From Desmodus rotundus (taxonomy: Eukaryota > Chordata > Mammalia > Chiroptera > Phyllostomidae): DNA of 64,000 nucleotides. The stretch covers positions 179,457,622 through 179,521,621 of the forward strand of contig NC_071388.1 in NCBI RefSeq assembly GCF_022682495.2, read 5' to 3'. Under the pieces are notes generated by a model, which saw only the letters and a list, made by a program, of their open reading frames with translations, was not told the DNA's origin and searched no databases. The position numbers and the translations under genes are program-made. Of this stretch, positions 12,093 to 23,544 are shown in pieces (within the stretch, counting starts at the first letter, position 1; each line of letters opens with the position of its first letter).

Positions 12093-14550
12093 TTGGAGGT
12101 TTTCTTTCAAAGGATAATGTGTGTTCCTTATGCGTAAGTAATTGGGTCATTTCTGGGTAAAATGATGAACTTACTGACCATTTTTCTTAAATAATCCCTG
12201 TTTTGATTTCTTTCTAAGGGGTTCACAACTTATTAAAACTCCCTCCCAAATCAGATGCTCATTGTCTTACTGGTTCCTCCTGGTTGGTTAAGACACTTCA
12301 CCTGGGCTCCCACGCTGGCTCCACTGTTAAGGATAGTGACGGTAAAGGGCTTACTCTTTACATGCTAACGGTGGCTTTCTGGAGTTCAATATCTTAGGCT
12401 ATTTCCCTAGTGCACCCCCAGAAGCACTGATTCCCATGGAAGGTTAATCAGTGTTTCACACAGATGCACAAAATTACACATAACGAACATACAGGGATTC
12501 AATGGGCCTCTAAAATTGAGAAACATGGAGTTAAACAAAATTAAACAGATTTCACTTTAAAAATATTTCTTAAAGCCTATGTTTAGGTGCATTTTGACTC
12601 TCCAATAATTAAAAATAATATGTAATATTTCCCAAATTTATTTGACCCTGGATACTTTTCATTCACCTCAAGGGATTTATCTGCAGCCAAACACTATTTG
12701 GAAAATGCCACTTTAATACACAGGAGTGGCCCTTGCATCAGCCTGGATGCTGTGACAGTCCTGTGTAGGTGATCATTGGGAACGCAACACTTTTTGTAAA
12801 GGAAAGTCACCAAAGTGGGATATCAATGATTTTTCTTCTGCTCAGAAGGAAATCACTTTACTTCAAGCTTTGCTCCCAATGGATACTCTAGGGGAGAGCC
12901 ATGTTATTGTGATCTATTAATTCAACCTCTTTTAGAATAAAATGAACGTTTTTGTGTCTGTGAATTCTATAAGCAACAGTTACTTAGTACTTCAACAAGG
13001 AACTAAGAAACTCAGATTTTCTTATTTCTAGTAACTATCTTATCCACATGCCTTTGGGAGATAAAAAAGATGAGCATTTTATTTTTACACTGAAGGGCAA
13101 TTCTAGTGTACTTGAAGAACCTTTTCAGTCTAAAGAAGGAGCTCTAATGACAGGTTGGGAAGGGAACAAAATGTTGGTATTCTTTTGAATCTAAGCAGCA
13201 AGGTTTTGGTGAAGGATTTCAAATGATATGCTATTTGTAACCAAAATTATGGGAAATGACATTAAAATGTTTTCTGACCTATGGTGTAATTTTAAGCCCC
13301 AATCCTGCGGGCTGTATATCTGCAGTTAGGGTAGAATTATTTAAATTATTAATTTGCTGTCCATTATATGTTCTTTATATGTGAAATTACTGTAAATCAT
13401 TTTTCCTTGTTCTATGGTCGGTAAACAGAGTTATCAATATTAGGCAACTAGTCGAGTACAATTCAATTTGAAAAAATACTGAATTCTAAACATTTTATTC
13501 TTTTATTGGTAAAAATTGTTGGGAACTTTCTTTTTAATGCACTTTCCCAAATCCTCTCTTGCTGAAGATGACATATATTTGAATAAAGATGAACATTCAA
13601 AAAGTTTTTTAAACCGCATGCTGTAATTTCACCAGCAAGCTAAACAGAGTGCTTTGGAGAGAACTTGCCCGGGGCCTTAGATCTTGCATCCCATCTTACC
13701 CAGAGACTAAACAGTGCAAACCACTCCGTTGTTAATGGTCGGGGAGAGAAGAGGATAAATGATAAACAGTGAACTAGTATAATTGAATCTGGTTCTTGGA
13801 CATCAATTGATGACATGCCAGCAAAACTGAGGCATTTTCAAATGACATGTTTGTTGACATCAAAGAATCTAGGCAAAGGTTAAGTATCTATGTGATAGGA
13901 GTATTTTTAACTTTGTGTTGGCCACTGAAACGTCCTTTTCTTCACCACTACCAGAAAAGGAAGCTGCTGATTGAGTTAACATGGCAAATATGTACATATG
14001 AGTATAATGTATGTTTTTTATCTGCCAGTTAACTACAATGTTTTCCATTACTAGTTGTACTTATGTTTTAACAAGTGTTGGTAAAGAATTTACTTTCAAT
14101 GTAATTCTTTTTATTTATGCATAACTTTCTTGATTAAGTATCAAAATCCTCTTAGTCCCTATGTTATTATACTAGAGCAAGGAGAGCTAATGTTTTAAAT
14201 TACAGGAAATCATTGAACATCTATAAAAAGCCATTATGTTCTCACAGCTCTTCATTAGTCAAATATTTCTATTTGGCCATTGGAAATCAGATTTGTATCT
14301 TATCTAATAGTTTGTACTAGATATAATGTTTCAGAAATTTTATCACATTGACGGTTTAGAATTTCACATCCTCTTAAGAAAATAAGAAACCTAGTATTGG
14401 TCTATTTTGACCTACAAGTTTTGGTTATTTCCTATGAAAATGAGGCCACTCATATTTCCCAGTTTAAAAACAAATTTCATCTTTTTAAACTGGAATGTTT
14501 CAGAGACAGCTAAGGAGATATCAATAGGCCTGAAGAAAGCTATCCTTTAA
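12093..14550. other. Unique sequence, about 2.4 kb
   Basis: Nothing recognised with confidence. 12640-12770 could be a short decayed DNA-transposon fossil, but the match is too weak to call. Confidence 0.4.
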
Positions 14551-14966
14551 AAGTCAGCAATCATAACTTCAATGTCTCTGGTTATATTTTGTTTCCTTTT
14601 TTTTTCTTCTATTTATTATGTTCCAGTTAAAGGTGAGATCATATGGTATTTGTCCCTCACCGTGTGGCTTATTTCACTTAACATAATGCTCTCCAGTTCC
14701 ATCCATGCTGTTGCAAAGGGTATAAGCTCCTCCTTTCTCTCTGCTGGACAGGGGGGAGTGGGGAGGGGACAGTGAGGACAGGGGATTACAGGAACTACTA
14801 TAAAGGACACATGGACAAAATCAAGGGGGAGGGTGGAGGTGGGAGAGGGAGGGGAATTTTGCTGGGGTGGGGTGGAGGGATGGGGAGAAAAGGCACACAA
14901 CTGTAATTGAATAACAATAAAAAATTTAAAAAAGTCAAATATTAAAAAAAATGAAGTCAGCAATCA
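14551..14966 (+). mobile_element. Young L1 insertion with 5' inversion and target duplications
   Basis: Flanked by an exact 13-bp duplication, AAGTCAGCAATCA, at 14551-14563 and 14954-14966. The right part (about 14747-14953) is a sense L1 3' UTR: a G-rich tract, then AATAACAATAAA and an A-rich tail. The left part (14564 to about 14746) is L1 sequence from just upstream, but in antisense. The inversion point lies near 14746/14747, inside 'ctgctggaca'. This is the structure produced by twin priming during target-primed reverse transcription. Open frames on both strands here are artefacts. Confidence 0.9.
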
Positions 14967-15009
14967 CATTTTTAAAAAGTTATAAATATGGGAATCCTGA
15001 AGATATCAA

Positions 15010-17335
15010 GACATGCATAAAAATTTTAATTTAAAAAGATATTTTATTGACATTTTAATATATACAGATGGAGAAGTGAACAGTTAATAAGTATACTGCT
15101 CAGTAACTGACACGAAGTGAACAAATAGTGTAACCAGATCAAAGTGCGGAGTATCGTTAGGACTAGCCGTCGTGTCCCCAAGGCCATGTGTCTGGGCTCG
15201 ACAGGCGGCCGCTGTCCTGATTTCTAATACCATCTATACCTCCACTTCCACAATTTAGATAACTAGTATCACACATTACTCACCTTTTCTGTATAACTTT
15301 TTCACTCAATGTTTTTTGTGTGACTTATTCCTATTCATGAAGGTAGTTTTAATCCACTCATTTAAAAAATAATTAAAAAATTTTTGGAATAGTTTTATAT
15401 TTACAAAAATCTTGCACATGTAATACAGAGTTTCCCTACATGCCACATCTAGGTTCTTCTATTATTAACATCAGACATCAGTTTGGTATATTGGTCACTA
15501 TAAGTAAACCAATATTGATAATTATTAAATAAAAGCTATATTTTATTTGGTTTTCCTTAGTTTTTATCTAATGTCAGTTTTCTGTTTCGGGATCCATTCA
15601 GGGCACCATATTACATTTGGTTATTGCCTCTCCTTAGGCTTCTCTTGTCTGTGACAGTTTCTCAGATTTTCCTTGTATTTGATGACCTTGGCATTTTTGA
15701 AGAGTGACTGTCGGATATATTGTCGAATCCGTCTTCACTGGGCGCTGTCTGATGTTTTTATCATGGTTAGACAGTGGTCATGGTTTTGTTTTGGTTTGAG
15801 AAATACCACAGAAACAGCGTACTATTTTCCTCATGTGTTACATGTTATCTATATGACTTACTACCCTTGCTGTTAATATAGATCACATGGCCGAAGAGGG
15901 GTTTGCCAGGTTTCTCTGCTGGAAATTTGTTCTCTTCTTCCAGCTCTCTCAACACTGTCCTCTTTGGAGAGAAGTCACCATGGGTGGCTGACATTTTGGG
16001 AGTGGAGTTATATCTACCTCTTTGAAGGCAAAATATCTTCATAGATGTTTTAAATTCTTCTGAATTGGAGATTTCTCTGTTCTCCCCAATGCATTGATAT
16101 ATTCACTTATTTACTGATGCTGTTATAAAACCAAGGATATTTATTTTGTACTTTGGATTATAATCCAGTGCTACTTTGTTTTTGCTGCTAAAATTGTTCT
16201 AGCTTTGACCCATTGGGAGATTTTTCAGTTGGTTTTCACGCACCCTGGGTATATTGTTATCATTGGGTGTGCATGTGTGTGTTTAAGCACTTACTTGTGG
16301 CACTACGACATGGTGCAGGCTCATCCTATATACATCCTACCCAAATCCTAGAGTCAGCCTTTCCTCAGGGAGCTCTGCTTTATTTTATTAGAGAATGGTA
16401 TTAGAAACCAATAACTCCTTGCTATTTCATTTTTACTGCTTCTTAGCCCTTTTAGCTGACCCAGGAAGGAAATATATGTGTGTATATGACTGTGTATATA
16501 CACACACCTATAAATATTTCTATATGTAACTATCTATATTAATATTAAGCTAAACATGAATTCATACTGATAACTCTAACTCTGATCCATTAAAATATGG
16601 TTTATTCCAGCTTTCCCCCAACCCTTCTTTGTCTATAATCTCCTAATCCAACAGTGGGGAACCTAGCTTCCACCACTCATCATCAAATCCATTTACTGTT
16701 CAAATCCACTATACATATATAGTAACTTGAGAATTATTAACCTGTATTCATCCCCAATGGTAAACAATTGTATCAAGTAGAACACAGTGCTTCTCTGCAT
16801 TCCTTTTTGCCTTAGTCTAACAGACTCCATCCATTTCCAAAGTTATTTCCCATGCACTTCAGTGAGGTTTCTAATGCACTCACATTCTTTTGTCATATCT
16901 GCACTTTACCCTGACCTCCTAAATGATTTTTTAAAATTATGTGCATTAAGGTTTAATGTATCTGCTTTAAACTTCTATGAGTTTGACAAATGCATAGTGT
17001 CATACCCACTGTTTTAGTATCATACATAATAGTTCCACTACCCTAAAAAAATCCCGTGCTTCACCTGTTCCCATCTTCTCCCCTCCTCATTGAATCCCTG
17101 GAAACCAGTAATCCCTATGTAGCACCTATAGTTTTGCTTTTTACACAATGTCATATAAATGCAATAATAGAGTATGTGGCTTCTTTCATTTAGCAATATA
17201 AATTTAAGAGTTATTCATTTCTTTGCATGGCTTGCTAGCTCATTCCTTTAAACTCCTGAGTAGCATTCCACTGTATGCACGTACCACAATTTATTTAGCC
17301 ACAAGGCTTGATTTTTCCTTCAGCCCCATACATCA
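15010..17335 (-). mobile_element. Ancient L1M 3' UTR, about 2.3 kb
   Basis: A long collinear match to the antisense L1M 3' UTR. Landmarks include 'ctattattaacatcagacat', 'gtaaaccaatattgataatt', 'ttttccttagtttttatcta', 'ctccttaggcttctcttgtc', 'gatgaccttggcatttttga', 'agaatggtattagaaaccaa' and, toward the 5' side, 'ttttgctttttacacaatgt', 'cttctttcatttagcaatat' and 'atggcttgctagctcattcc'. All the small open frames in it (15673-17405) are non-coding L1 text. Confidence 0.85.
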
Positions 17336-17339
17336 GCAT

Positions 17340-18420
17340 TTATGCAGCGGGTACTCTGAGCCCAGCGTTGTCTTAGGTATCACAAGGCACACAGCGAAAG
17401 AATGAAGATATCACACTCCAGGCACATGCAATGTCATTGCAGAAACAAGAATTGTTTCAGTGCAAGAAATAAGCAACAATAAGAAGTAGTAGATGAGGAG
17501 TGAACAGATTGTTACTGAACAGTAGTGGGGTTTGGCTGCCCACTGCAGAACACAGGCATAAAATAAAGATTGGTGGGGAAGGAAAAAGATCTTCATTAAA
17601 TTTTTGCACAATTTAGGAGAGTGGGGCAACTCTGACTGCAGGCCAATCTCTTCCACAACACACAGAAACCCCAAACAGACTGAAACCCAAGCTAGAGATC
17701 CCCCTCCATTTTCATCTGTCCTTCTGGAGCATGAGGTTGCTAGGTGAACTTGTCTCTGGGTTCGGGCTCCGTCTCTGGAGTTCAAGCTTGTGGGGCTGGC
17801 GCTTCCCTTGCTGGGGCCTTGGGCCCCTGCTGACTGCTGCAGCTGGCTGTGCAGGGTCTTCGTTCGTGGGCCTGCCACCCGAGGCTGCCCTAGCCTGGCG
17901 AGCACTCTGGCCCGCCTGTCTGTGCACAGATATAAGAGGAAGAGAGGGCACAGTCTGGGGCTGTCCATGGGGCTCAGAGCTGCAGAGTCCCCCAGGCTGC
18001 CGCGGGGGCACACGTCCTGGGGTGTGGCGCAGTGCGTGGGACTCAGCCTTGGTACAATCTGGCCCGGACTATCCGAGTGAGGGGAATCAGAATGGGCAAG
18101 ACTCTGCCCACCCTCCGTTTAAACCTTGCAGTCCAAAATACCATGAACCCTGGAAGCATCCATTTTTTTAGCTAATCCCGTAGGCTAGGCTTGCAGGTCA
18201 GCACCTCCTGGTGCAGCCGTGTTAGCCTCCATGGTACACGTGTTGCTCTGACCTCTCCAGCCTGCACAAACTCGGGGCAAGTTTTCCCTCTGTAGACACA
18301 CACTGTGCTAGCTCAGTTGCCGGGGCAACGCGACACTACCACACGAAACACAGCCTCTCCTGTGCAGTTTTGGGGGTTTCCTGTGGCCCCTCCCTCACTC
18401 TGGGCACCACACCATGTCAA
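17340..18420. other. GC-rich island of unknown origin between two L1M fragments
   Basis: About 1 kb much richer in GC and CpG than its neighbours, most strongly at 17740-18080 and 18180-18340. It holds the longest open frame in the window, on the minus strand at 17411-18013 (200 codons), overlapped by other frames on both strands; this is expected of GC-rich DNA and I see no domain. A TATATC box-like site lies near 17930. Possible readings are a solo LTR of an endogenous retrovirus whose ends I cannot locate, a CpG-island promoter, or an orphan transposon fragment. Confidence 0.5.
18316..18329. promoter_or_regulatory. Palindromic RFX-type X-box
   Basis: GTTGCCGGGGCAAC is an inverted repeat of two GTTGCC half-sites with a 2-bp spacer, which is the form bound by RFX-family winged-helix factors. 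It lies in the GC-rich island. Seen in sequence; occupancy is inference. Confidence 0.4.
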
Positions 18421-18424
18421 GATG

Positions 18425-19095
18425 AGATACATTGTTTAAATGCTAACAAATGTAAGTAGAAACAGACAGCTATAATCTGCAATGCTTTGGGAAGGAATAA
18501 TAAAGACAAGTGACCTTGAAAATAAATGAAGGAAAATGCATCTTAAACCAAATTGAGTTACTACTATGGGCCCATCAGAATAGGTAAAATGGCACAACCA
18601 TTTTAAAAAGTATATCTGGCAGTTTCTTATAAAACCAAACATACGTATCCTTTGAGCTAGTAGTTACACTATTATGTATTTACCAAAGAGAAATGAAAAA
18701 AAATATTTTCACAAAAACACCTTCATAAACAGTTTATACTATTTTATTTATAATATTTCCAAGCAATACACTCCCAGTTTTATCTATCAATCTATGAATG
18801 ACAGAACACACTCATATAGTGGACTATCATCACTAAAAAGGAAGAACTACTGGTATATGCAACAACGTAGATGAATCTCAAAAGCTTACTCTGAGTGCTC
18901 TCAAAAACTAGTGCATACTATATTACTTTATTTACATGAAGTCCTACAATAGGCAACACTAATCTTAAGTGAAAAAAATTAGAATTATGGGGACTCTGGG
19001 TACGAGGAGAGGGAATGGCTGGGAAGGGACATAAGCAAACTTTCTGGGGTTATAATAATGTTTTGTGTCTTTGTAAGGATTTAGTTGCACAGTTA
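18425..19095 (+). mobile_element. L1M 3' ORF2/3' UTR, left part
   Basis: Sense L1M text: 'gatgagatac', 'aaaatggcacaaccatttta', 'tctggcagtttcttataaaa', 'ctatcatcactaaaaaggaa', 'caacaacgtagatgaatctc' and 'tcctacaataggcaacacta'. It is interrupted at a TA by the mariner and resumes at 19664-19750 with 'aaatggtatacttaagattt' and 'aaatcttacctcaaaagaaa', the L1M 3' end. Confidence 0.85.
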
Positions 19096-19663
19096 TGAGG
19101 GGAGACCCCAAAACTGGAATTTTTAAAAGAAATTGTGTATTTATTCTTACGTGTTTAAACTTCAGTCACCTTCAAAGTATTCTCCATTTGATGCAATAGA
19201 CCTATGAGGCATTTTTTCCATTGTTCAAAACAGTTTTTAAACTCATCAATTTTGATGTCTTTTAGTGCTTCTGCTGTTTTTTGTCTCCCCTCTTCCACAT
19301 CAGCAAAATTTTTCCCTTTGAGGACGTTTTCCATTTGGGGAAACAAAAAAAGGTCATTTGGGGCAAGACTGGGTAAATAGGGAGGTTGGAGCGTGGAGGT
19401 CATGTCGTTTTTGGTCAAAAACTGCTGAACTTTCAGTGCAGTGTGGGCAGGTGCATTTGTAAATCACCCATCATGAAATGGGGAAATGCCCTGAAAGAGT
19501 CTTCCCAAAAAATTCACTAAAGCCAAACCCAGCCTCTCACAACAATGTCAGCTGGTACACTGATACAGATGGGTTCCTAGAACACTCCCCTAGTGGGGGA
19601 AGCCTGCATAAGGGGTCCACCCTCCAGAAGATAACTGCACTTTTTTAGGGGGGTCCCCCTTCA
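19096..19663 (-). mobile_element. Internally deleted mariner (Tc1/mariner) transposon
   Basis: 568 bp with terminal inverted repeats (TGAGGGGAGACCCC at the left; TGAAGGGGGACCCC as the reverse complement of the right end) and a duplicated TA target at 19094-19095 and 19664-19665. Full mariners are about 1.3 kb, so roughly half is missing. What remains is a 5' UTR-like segment (about 19500-19663) joined to the last third of the transposase gene. It sits in a plus-strand L1M, so it is younger than that L1. Confidence 0.9.
19162..19485 (-). pseudogene. Mariner transposase C-terminal remnant
   Basis: The open part (19155-19418) carries the family motif region in the form QPPYLPSLAPNDLFLFPQME. The Asp of 'APND' corresponds to the third catalytic residue of the D,D34D triad. 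Upstream, an HDG/NAPAHT-like block that contains the second catalytic Asp is interrupted by an in-frame stop near 19470. Downstream, a one-base loss near 19200 shifts the frame, and the family's usual C-terminal EYFEGD is found in another frame, ending at 19162. The N-terminal DNA-binding domain and first catalytic Asp are deleted. The element cannot encode a working enzyme. Confidence 0.85.
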
Positions 19664-19984
19664 TATAAACATTTGTCAGAATTTATCAAATGGTATACTT
19701 AAGATTTGTGTATTTATATAAATCTTACCTCAAAAGAAAAAATACTGTAAAATAATATTGGACTATGTGATATATGCACAGAAATATTTGGGTCAAAGTG
19801 CACTGATGATTGCAACTTTGAAAAGCATAAAAATGATATAAATTGATGGATAGAAGAATGGATATATGGATAAATATGCAATAAAGTGAGCGTATAAAAT
19901 TTTAATTGCAGAATCTGTTAGGTATATTGGTCTTCAGTACAAAATTCTTCAATGACTTTCTGTTTTAAAATTTGTATAAAAATA

Positions 19985-20345
19985 TTTGAAAAAGAATCCA
20001 GAATCAAACCAACTTTGCACAACTTCCTCCACTACCCCCTGGGCTGTGCCATAACCATCTCTCTCCTGGAATACTGCTTTGATTTCACCACAGGTCTCTC
20101 TACTCCTGTCTTTCCCGGCCCCTCTTCAGTCCATTCTTGTTACCGAAGCCAGATTCTTTGGGAAATGTAGGTGAGATCATTTTCAGCCTAGTTCTTGCAG
20201 TAGCCTGCACAATCTTCTACCCCATTAACTCACGGACCTCCTCTCCTCATACTTTTCTGTGACTACATACTTTTCTTCTCACCGCAGCATCCTCCTTGCT
20301 GTTCCTTGAAGAGGCCAGACAGGCTCTCTCACCTTGGGACTGTCA
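19985..20345 (+). repeat. L2 LINE fragment
   Basis: Sense L2 3' region: 'aaccatctctctcctggaat', 'gatttcaccacaggtctctc', 'cttcagtccattcttgttac', 'agccagattctttgggaaat' and 'atcctccttgctgttccttg'. The open frame at 19952-20170 lies inside it. Confidence 0.7.
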
Positions 20346-22350
20346 GGTCGAGTCTAGGTGAAAGGAGTCCAAGCAGATACAAGGGTGACATCATAGGAGT
20401 GTCTGGGAAAAGAATGTCGAGCTCCAGAGGATTTGAAGTAATGCACGAGTATCCCATACATCAGGGGCATTTTTAAAAAAACATGAAAGGTAGGATTTTA
20501 TTCAATCCTATAATAATTATTAGAGAATGAATTATGTAAGAAAAATGCAAAACATTGTGGTACAAGTTATATATGACTACTCCATTACCATCAATAATAT
20601 TTAATGTTTCTTTTGCTTACCATCAAGCAGAAAACATATTTAGGCCCCAGGATGCACACTGTGAATGGGATGCTTGAGCATATGTTTGGCTAGAAAAGTC
20701 AACTTGCTTCCTACTGAAGCCATCGACTTAAGTCATGAGGCAGAGTCCTTTTATCTTACACCCCCACCCAAAAATCTGATCGTCATTTCCAGATGGAAAG
20801 TGTGCTTGGAGTATTTACAGGTTAAAAATGAGTATTAGGTTAAAATAGCTGCATGTTATTGGAGGCACTTTGAAACTCAGCTAGTGATAGGGAATTAGCC
20901 AAGTGATAACACTCTTAAAACAGCCCAATTAAAATAAAAGATGTAAAAAGCTCTTTATTAGAGGATAAAAGCCTAAGCAATTCTTTTCCTGAAAGGAAGA
21001 TATCATAGTAAGTTTGATTGAACCTAAAAAAAATTCATTTATTGTCATGTTAATGTATTTAATACTTAACTATTATGAAATGATGGCAATTTAGAATAAA
21101 ATTGAATGTTTCCTATGTCATCAATACCGTACCTCCATATCACACTGCAAGAATGACTTGCTGAGCTCCTCCACTCTATCCTCCGAAGATAAATATAGCC
21201 TGTTTTCATACAGATTTTTCCTCTCAGTATCAAGAAGGGCTAAATTTAATTTTTAAGCTGGTTAAAATGTTAAAGCAAATGAATACCAGTCTTCAGTGTT
21301 ATAATTAATTTCTTTCTCTTCTACTCCTATATCCTGCAGCATTAACCAGAAGTCTTAAAATATATCAGTCCCGATTCACACAGCAGCGTAGGTTGTAGAA
21401 AACATGCAAAAAAATCTCAAAAATTTTCAGTACTTTTGGAAATACTTTTCTGAATGTGTATTCCCTTGGTGGTGGGTTACAGATTAGTATCTACCTATCT
21501 GTCTATCATGTAAGAAGTGCGTTTTAAACCAAAGCCATATGTAACTTAAGAAATTAAAAATTTATATTTGGAAAAGTACAGGATTAAAGCCAGAATAATT
21601 AATTTAATTATTGAATTTATTGTATAAAATTATGTAAATAACTTGTGATTGGTAACTAAATGATTCTTGCATCTCATTACTGATAAAAATTGTTCAACAT
21701 TAAAAACTGGACATTAAGCATCTTGTAAATGTTAATGTGCTCAAAGATCTTTGTTATGTCTACTTCTCATTTAAATTTATAGGAAAGATGATTATTAAAA
21801 CTCATATTTTTCTTAGGAAAGTGAGTGTAGTTATTACTATTTGATAGTTGGCTTCTACACATGTTCAATTTATCATAACTGACTATTTTGTAGATACCAC
21901 AATTAGCTTTGAATCAAGCATTGTATAAATTGGTATATTAGCATCATATCAACAAATTATATGTTTGAGCAAAGTTTCAAAGATTTATTAGAAATTTTAA
22001 GAAAAAAATATTTTCAAAAACTTTGATAATTCTGAACTGTTGAATTTTCAAAGATTTTTTGCATGTGTTTTACTTTTAGAGGAAAATAAAAGTGCTCCTG
22101 AGACATTACTTAAACAAATATACAGAGAGACTAGAGGAGGGTTTATTTTGTAAGTTAATGATGAAAAGAATAATTTCTATGAATCTCCTTGTCAGAGTAA
22201 AATTTTAAATAAAAACCAATCAGAAAGTTTTCTATTTCTTTTTGACCCTATAAATTTTGACTTTCTTTTCAAGAAACTCTGCTGAATATTTTAAAGATTG
22301 TTAACAGTCTTCGAGGGAGGGAGTAACTAGAACAAGATTTACCTTCCTGT
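20346..22350. other. Unique AT-rich sequence, about 2 kb
   Basis: No repeat or coding signature assigned. Composition is strongly AT-rich, with several A/T runs. Confidence 0.4.
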
Positions 22351-22352
22351 CT

Positions 22353-22404
22353 TTTTTTTTTTTTAATTCTTATTGTTATTCAATTATAGTTGTCTGCATT
22401 TTCT
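22353..22404 (-). mobile_element. Minimal L1 3' tail
   Basis: Starts with a T-run and continues 'aattcttattgttattcaat' and 'tatagttgtctgcatt', the antisense extreme 3' end of the L1 type seen at 41990 and 60994. About 50 bp only. Confidence 0.55.
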
Positions 22405-22426
22405 GGTCTTAAAAAGTTAAAAAGAA

Positions 22427-22646
22427 GCCTTGGCTGGTGTGGCTCAGAGAATTGAATCTGGCCTTGGAACCAAAAGGTTGTCGGTTGGATTCCCAGTCAG
22501 GGCACATGCCTGGGTTGTGGGCCAGGTTCCCAGAGCAGGCAAGCAAGGGGCAACCACACATTGATGTTTCTTTCCCTCTCTTTGTCCCTCCTTTCCCCTC
22601 TGTCTAAAAATTAATAAAATCTTTTAAAAAATTTTAAAAGTCCTAT
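22427..22646 (+). repeat. VES SINE (bat tRNA-derived), copy 1
   Basis: Begins with 'gccttggctggtgtggctca', holds an A-box-like 'tggctcagaga', a B-box-like 'ggttggattcc', then 'cagtcagggcacatgcctgg' and a pyrimidine-rich 3' part ending in A-rich sequence. A-rich flanks (AAAAAGTTAAAAAG at 22411 and a similar run at 22647) may be the target duplication. The B-box mismatch suggests weak or no Pol III activity. Confidence 0.92.
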
Positions 22647-22664
22647 AAAAAAGTTTAAAAAAAG

Positions 22665-23170
22665 ATATAACATATGAAAAAATGAGTTTAGATATTGGAA
22701 AGCAGAAAATTCAGGAGAGTGGCTTCCTAGACAGCCTGCCCTAGTTGCAACTCTCCTAGCTCACTGCACGAATAATATTGTCAGCAGGGAAGGAGAAATG
22801 CAAAATACCTCAAGTGTTCTCTACAAAGTGAGGAGGCAGAGTTTTGAGTGGCTGAAGTGGCTAGACTTTGGGCAGAGTGCTGGAGAGCTGCACAGTGAGA
22901 GAAGGAGACAGAGAAACAGAGAGAAAGAGACAAAGAGATCTGGAATGCAGTCTTCAGCTTAGTGTTAATCAACACATACATGCATATGAAGAAACTATAT
23001 GAGGCTAAAAAAAGGCCCAGAAAGGATAAATCAGATAATCCTTGGAGCTCCTACGTGGCTGGGAAAAGTTTGTGTTGCCACAGCCAAAATGGAAAGAACT
23101 CCTAACACATAGGATATCAAGTGGAGTCCTGAGCAGCTTATTGTCTTACTTGTGAAGCAAAATCAGTCCT
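22665..23170. other. Unassigned sequence, possible old LTR material
   Basis: No clear repeat. The end of the following unit (23495-23545) has a MaLR-like tail, 'atgcagctgtagataactaa', so the region 22690-23545 may be a disrupted LTR; weak. Confidence 0.3.
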
Positions 23171-23176
23171 AGACCA

Positions 23177-23262
23177 GGGGTTGGCAAACTATACAGCCCA
23201 TGGGTCAAATCTAGCTTGTGGTCTTTGTATACCACTCTAGCTAAAAACAGTTTGTGAGATAT
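23177..23262 (+). mobile_element. Old hAT-type DNA transposon end
   Basis: 'caggggttggcaaactat' followed by 'cccatgggtcaaatctagc' and 'ctagctaaaaacagttt' resembles one end of common mammalian hAT fossils of the 'CAGGGGT(T/C)GGCAAAC' type. It is distinct from the 11877 and 50896 family. Confidence 0.6.
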
Positions 23263-23269
23263 TAAAGGA

Positions 23270-23430
23270 CTGTAAAAGAAGGGAAAGGGGAGAAATGCAA
23301 ATAACAAAAGGAGGAGGATGAGGGAGAGGATGAAGAAGAGTAGGAGAAGGAGGAGGAAGAGGAGGACAAGGAGGAAGAAAAGAAGTAGAAGCAGGAGCAG
23401 AAGGAGAATAAGGGGGAAAAAATGAAGACT
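23270..23430 (+). repeat. GA-rich low-complexity tract
   Basis: Nearly pure purine on the plus strand (GAGGA/GAAGA units). The serine-rich open frame on the minus strand (23262-23489) is a direct product of this composition and is not a gene. Confidence 0.95.
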
Positions 23431-23544
23431 GAAACTTTGTGCCCTTGTGAAACCCTAAGCAGAAGACCCAGATAAGCCATGCTAATCATAGCTGCTAAAT
23501 TTATGTAATTGGATATGCAGCTGTAGATAACTAATAAGAAAGAG

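Noticed and set aside
11910..12110. 66-codon minus-strand frame
   Set aside because: It spans the non-autonomous hAT element and its right edge.
14572..14963. Two overlapping open frames as small proteins
   Set aside because: They are non-coding L1 3' UTR text; the same frame recurs at 60512-60703 because the same L1 segment is present there.
17411..18013. 200-codon minus-strand open frame as a host gene
   Set aside because: It lies in a GC-rich block where frames on both strands are open, its C-terminal third crosses AT-rich unique DNA, and no domain, splice site or conserved pattern is visible.
22427..22500. tRNA gene
   Set aside because: The A- and B-box-like sequence belongs to the tRNA-derived head of a VES SINE; no cloverleaf with an acceptor stem can be formed.
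23262..23489. Serine-rich peptide on the minus strand
   Set aside because: Direct translation of the GA-rich low-complexity tract.
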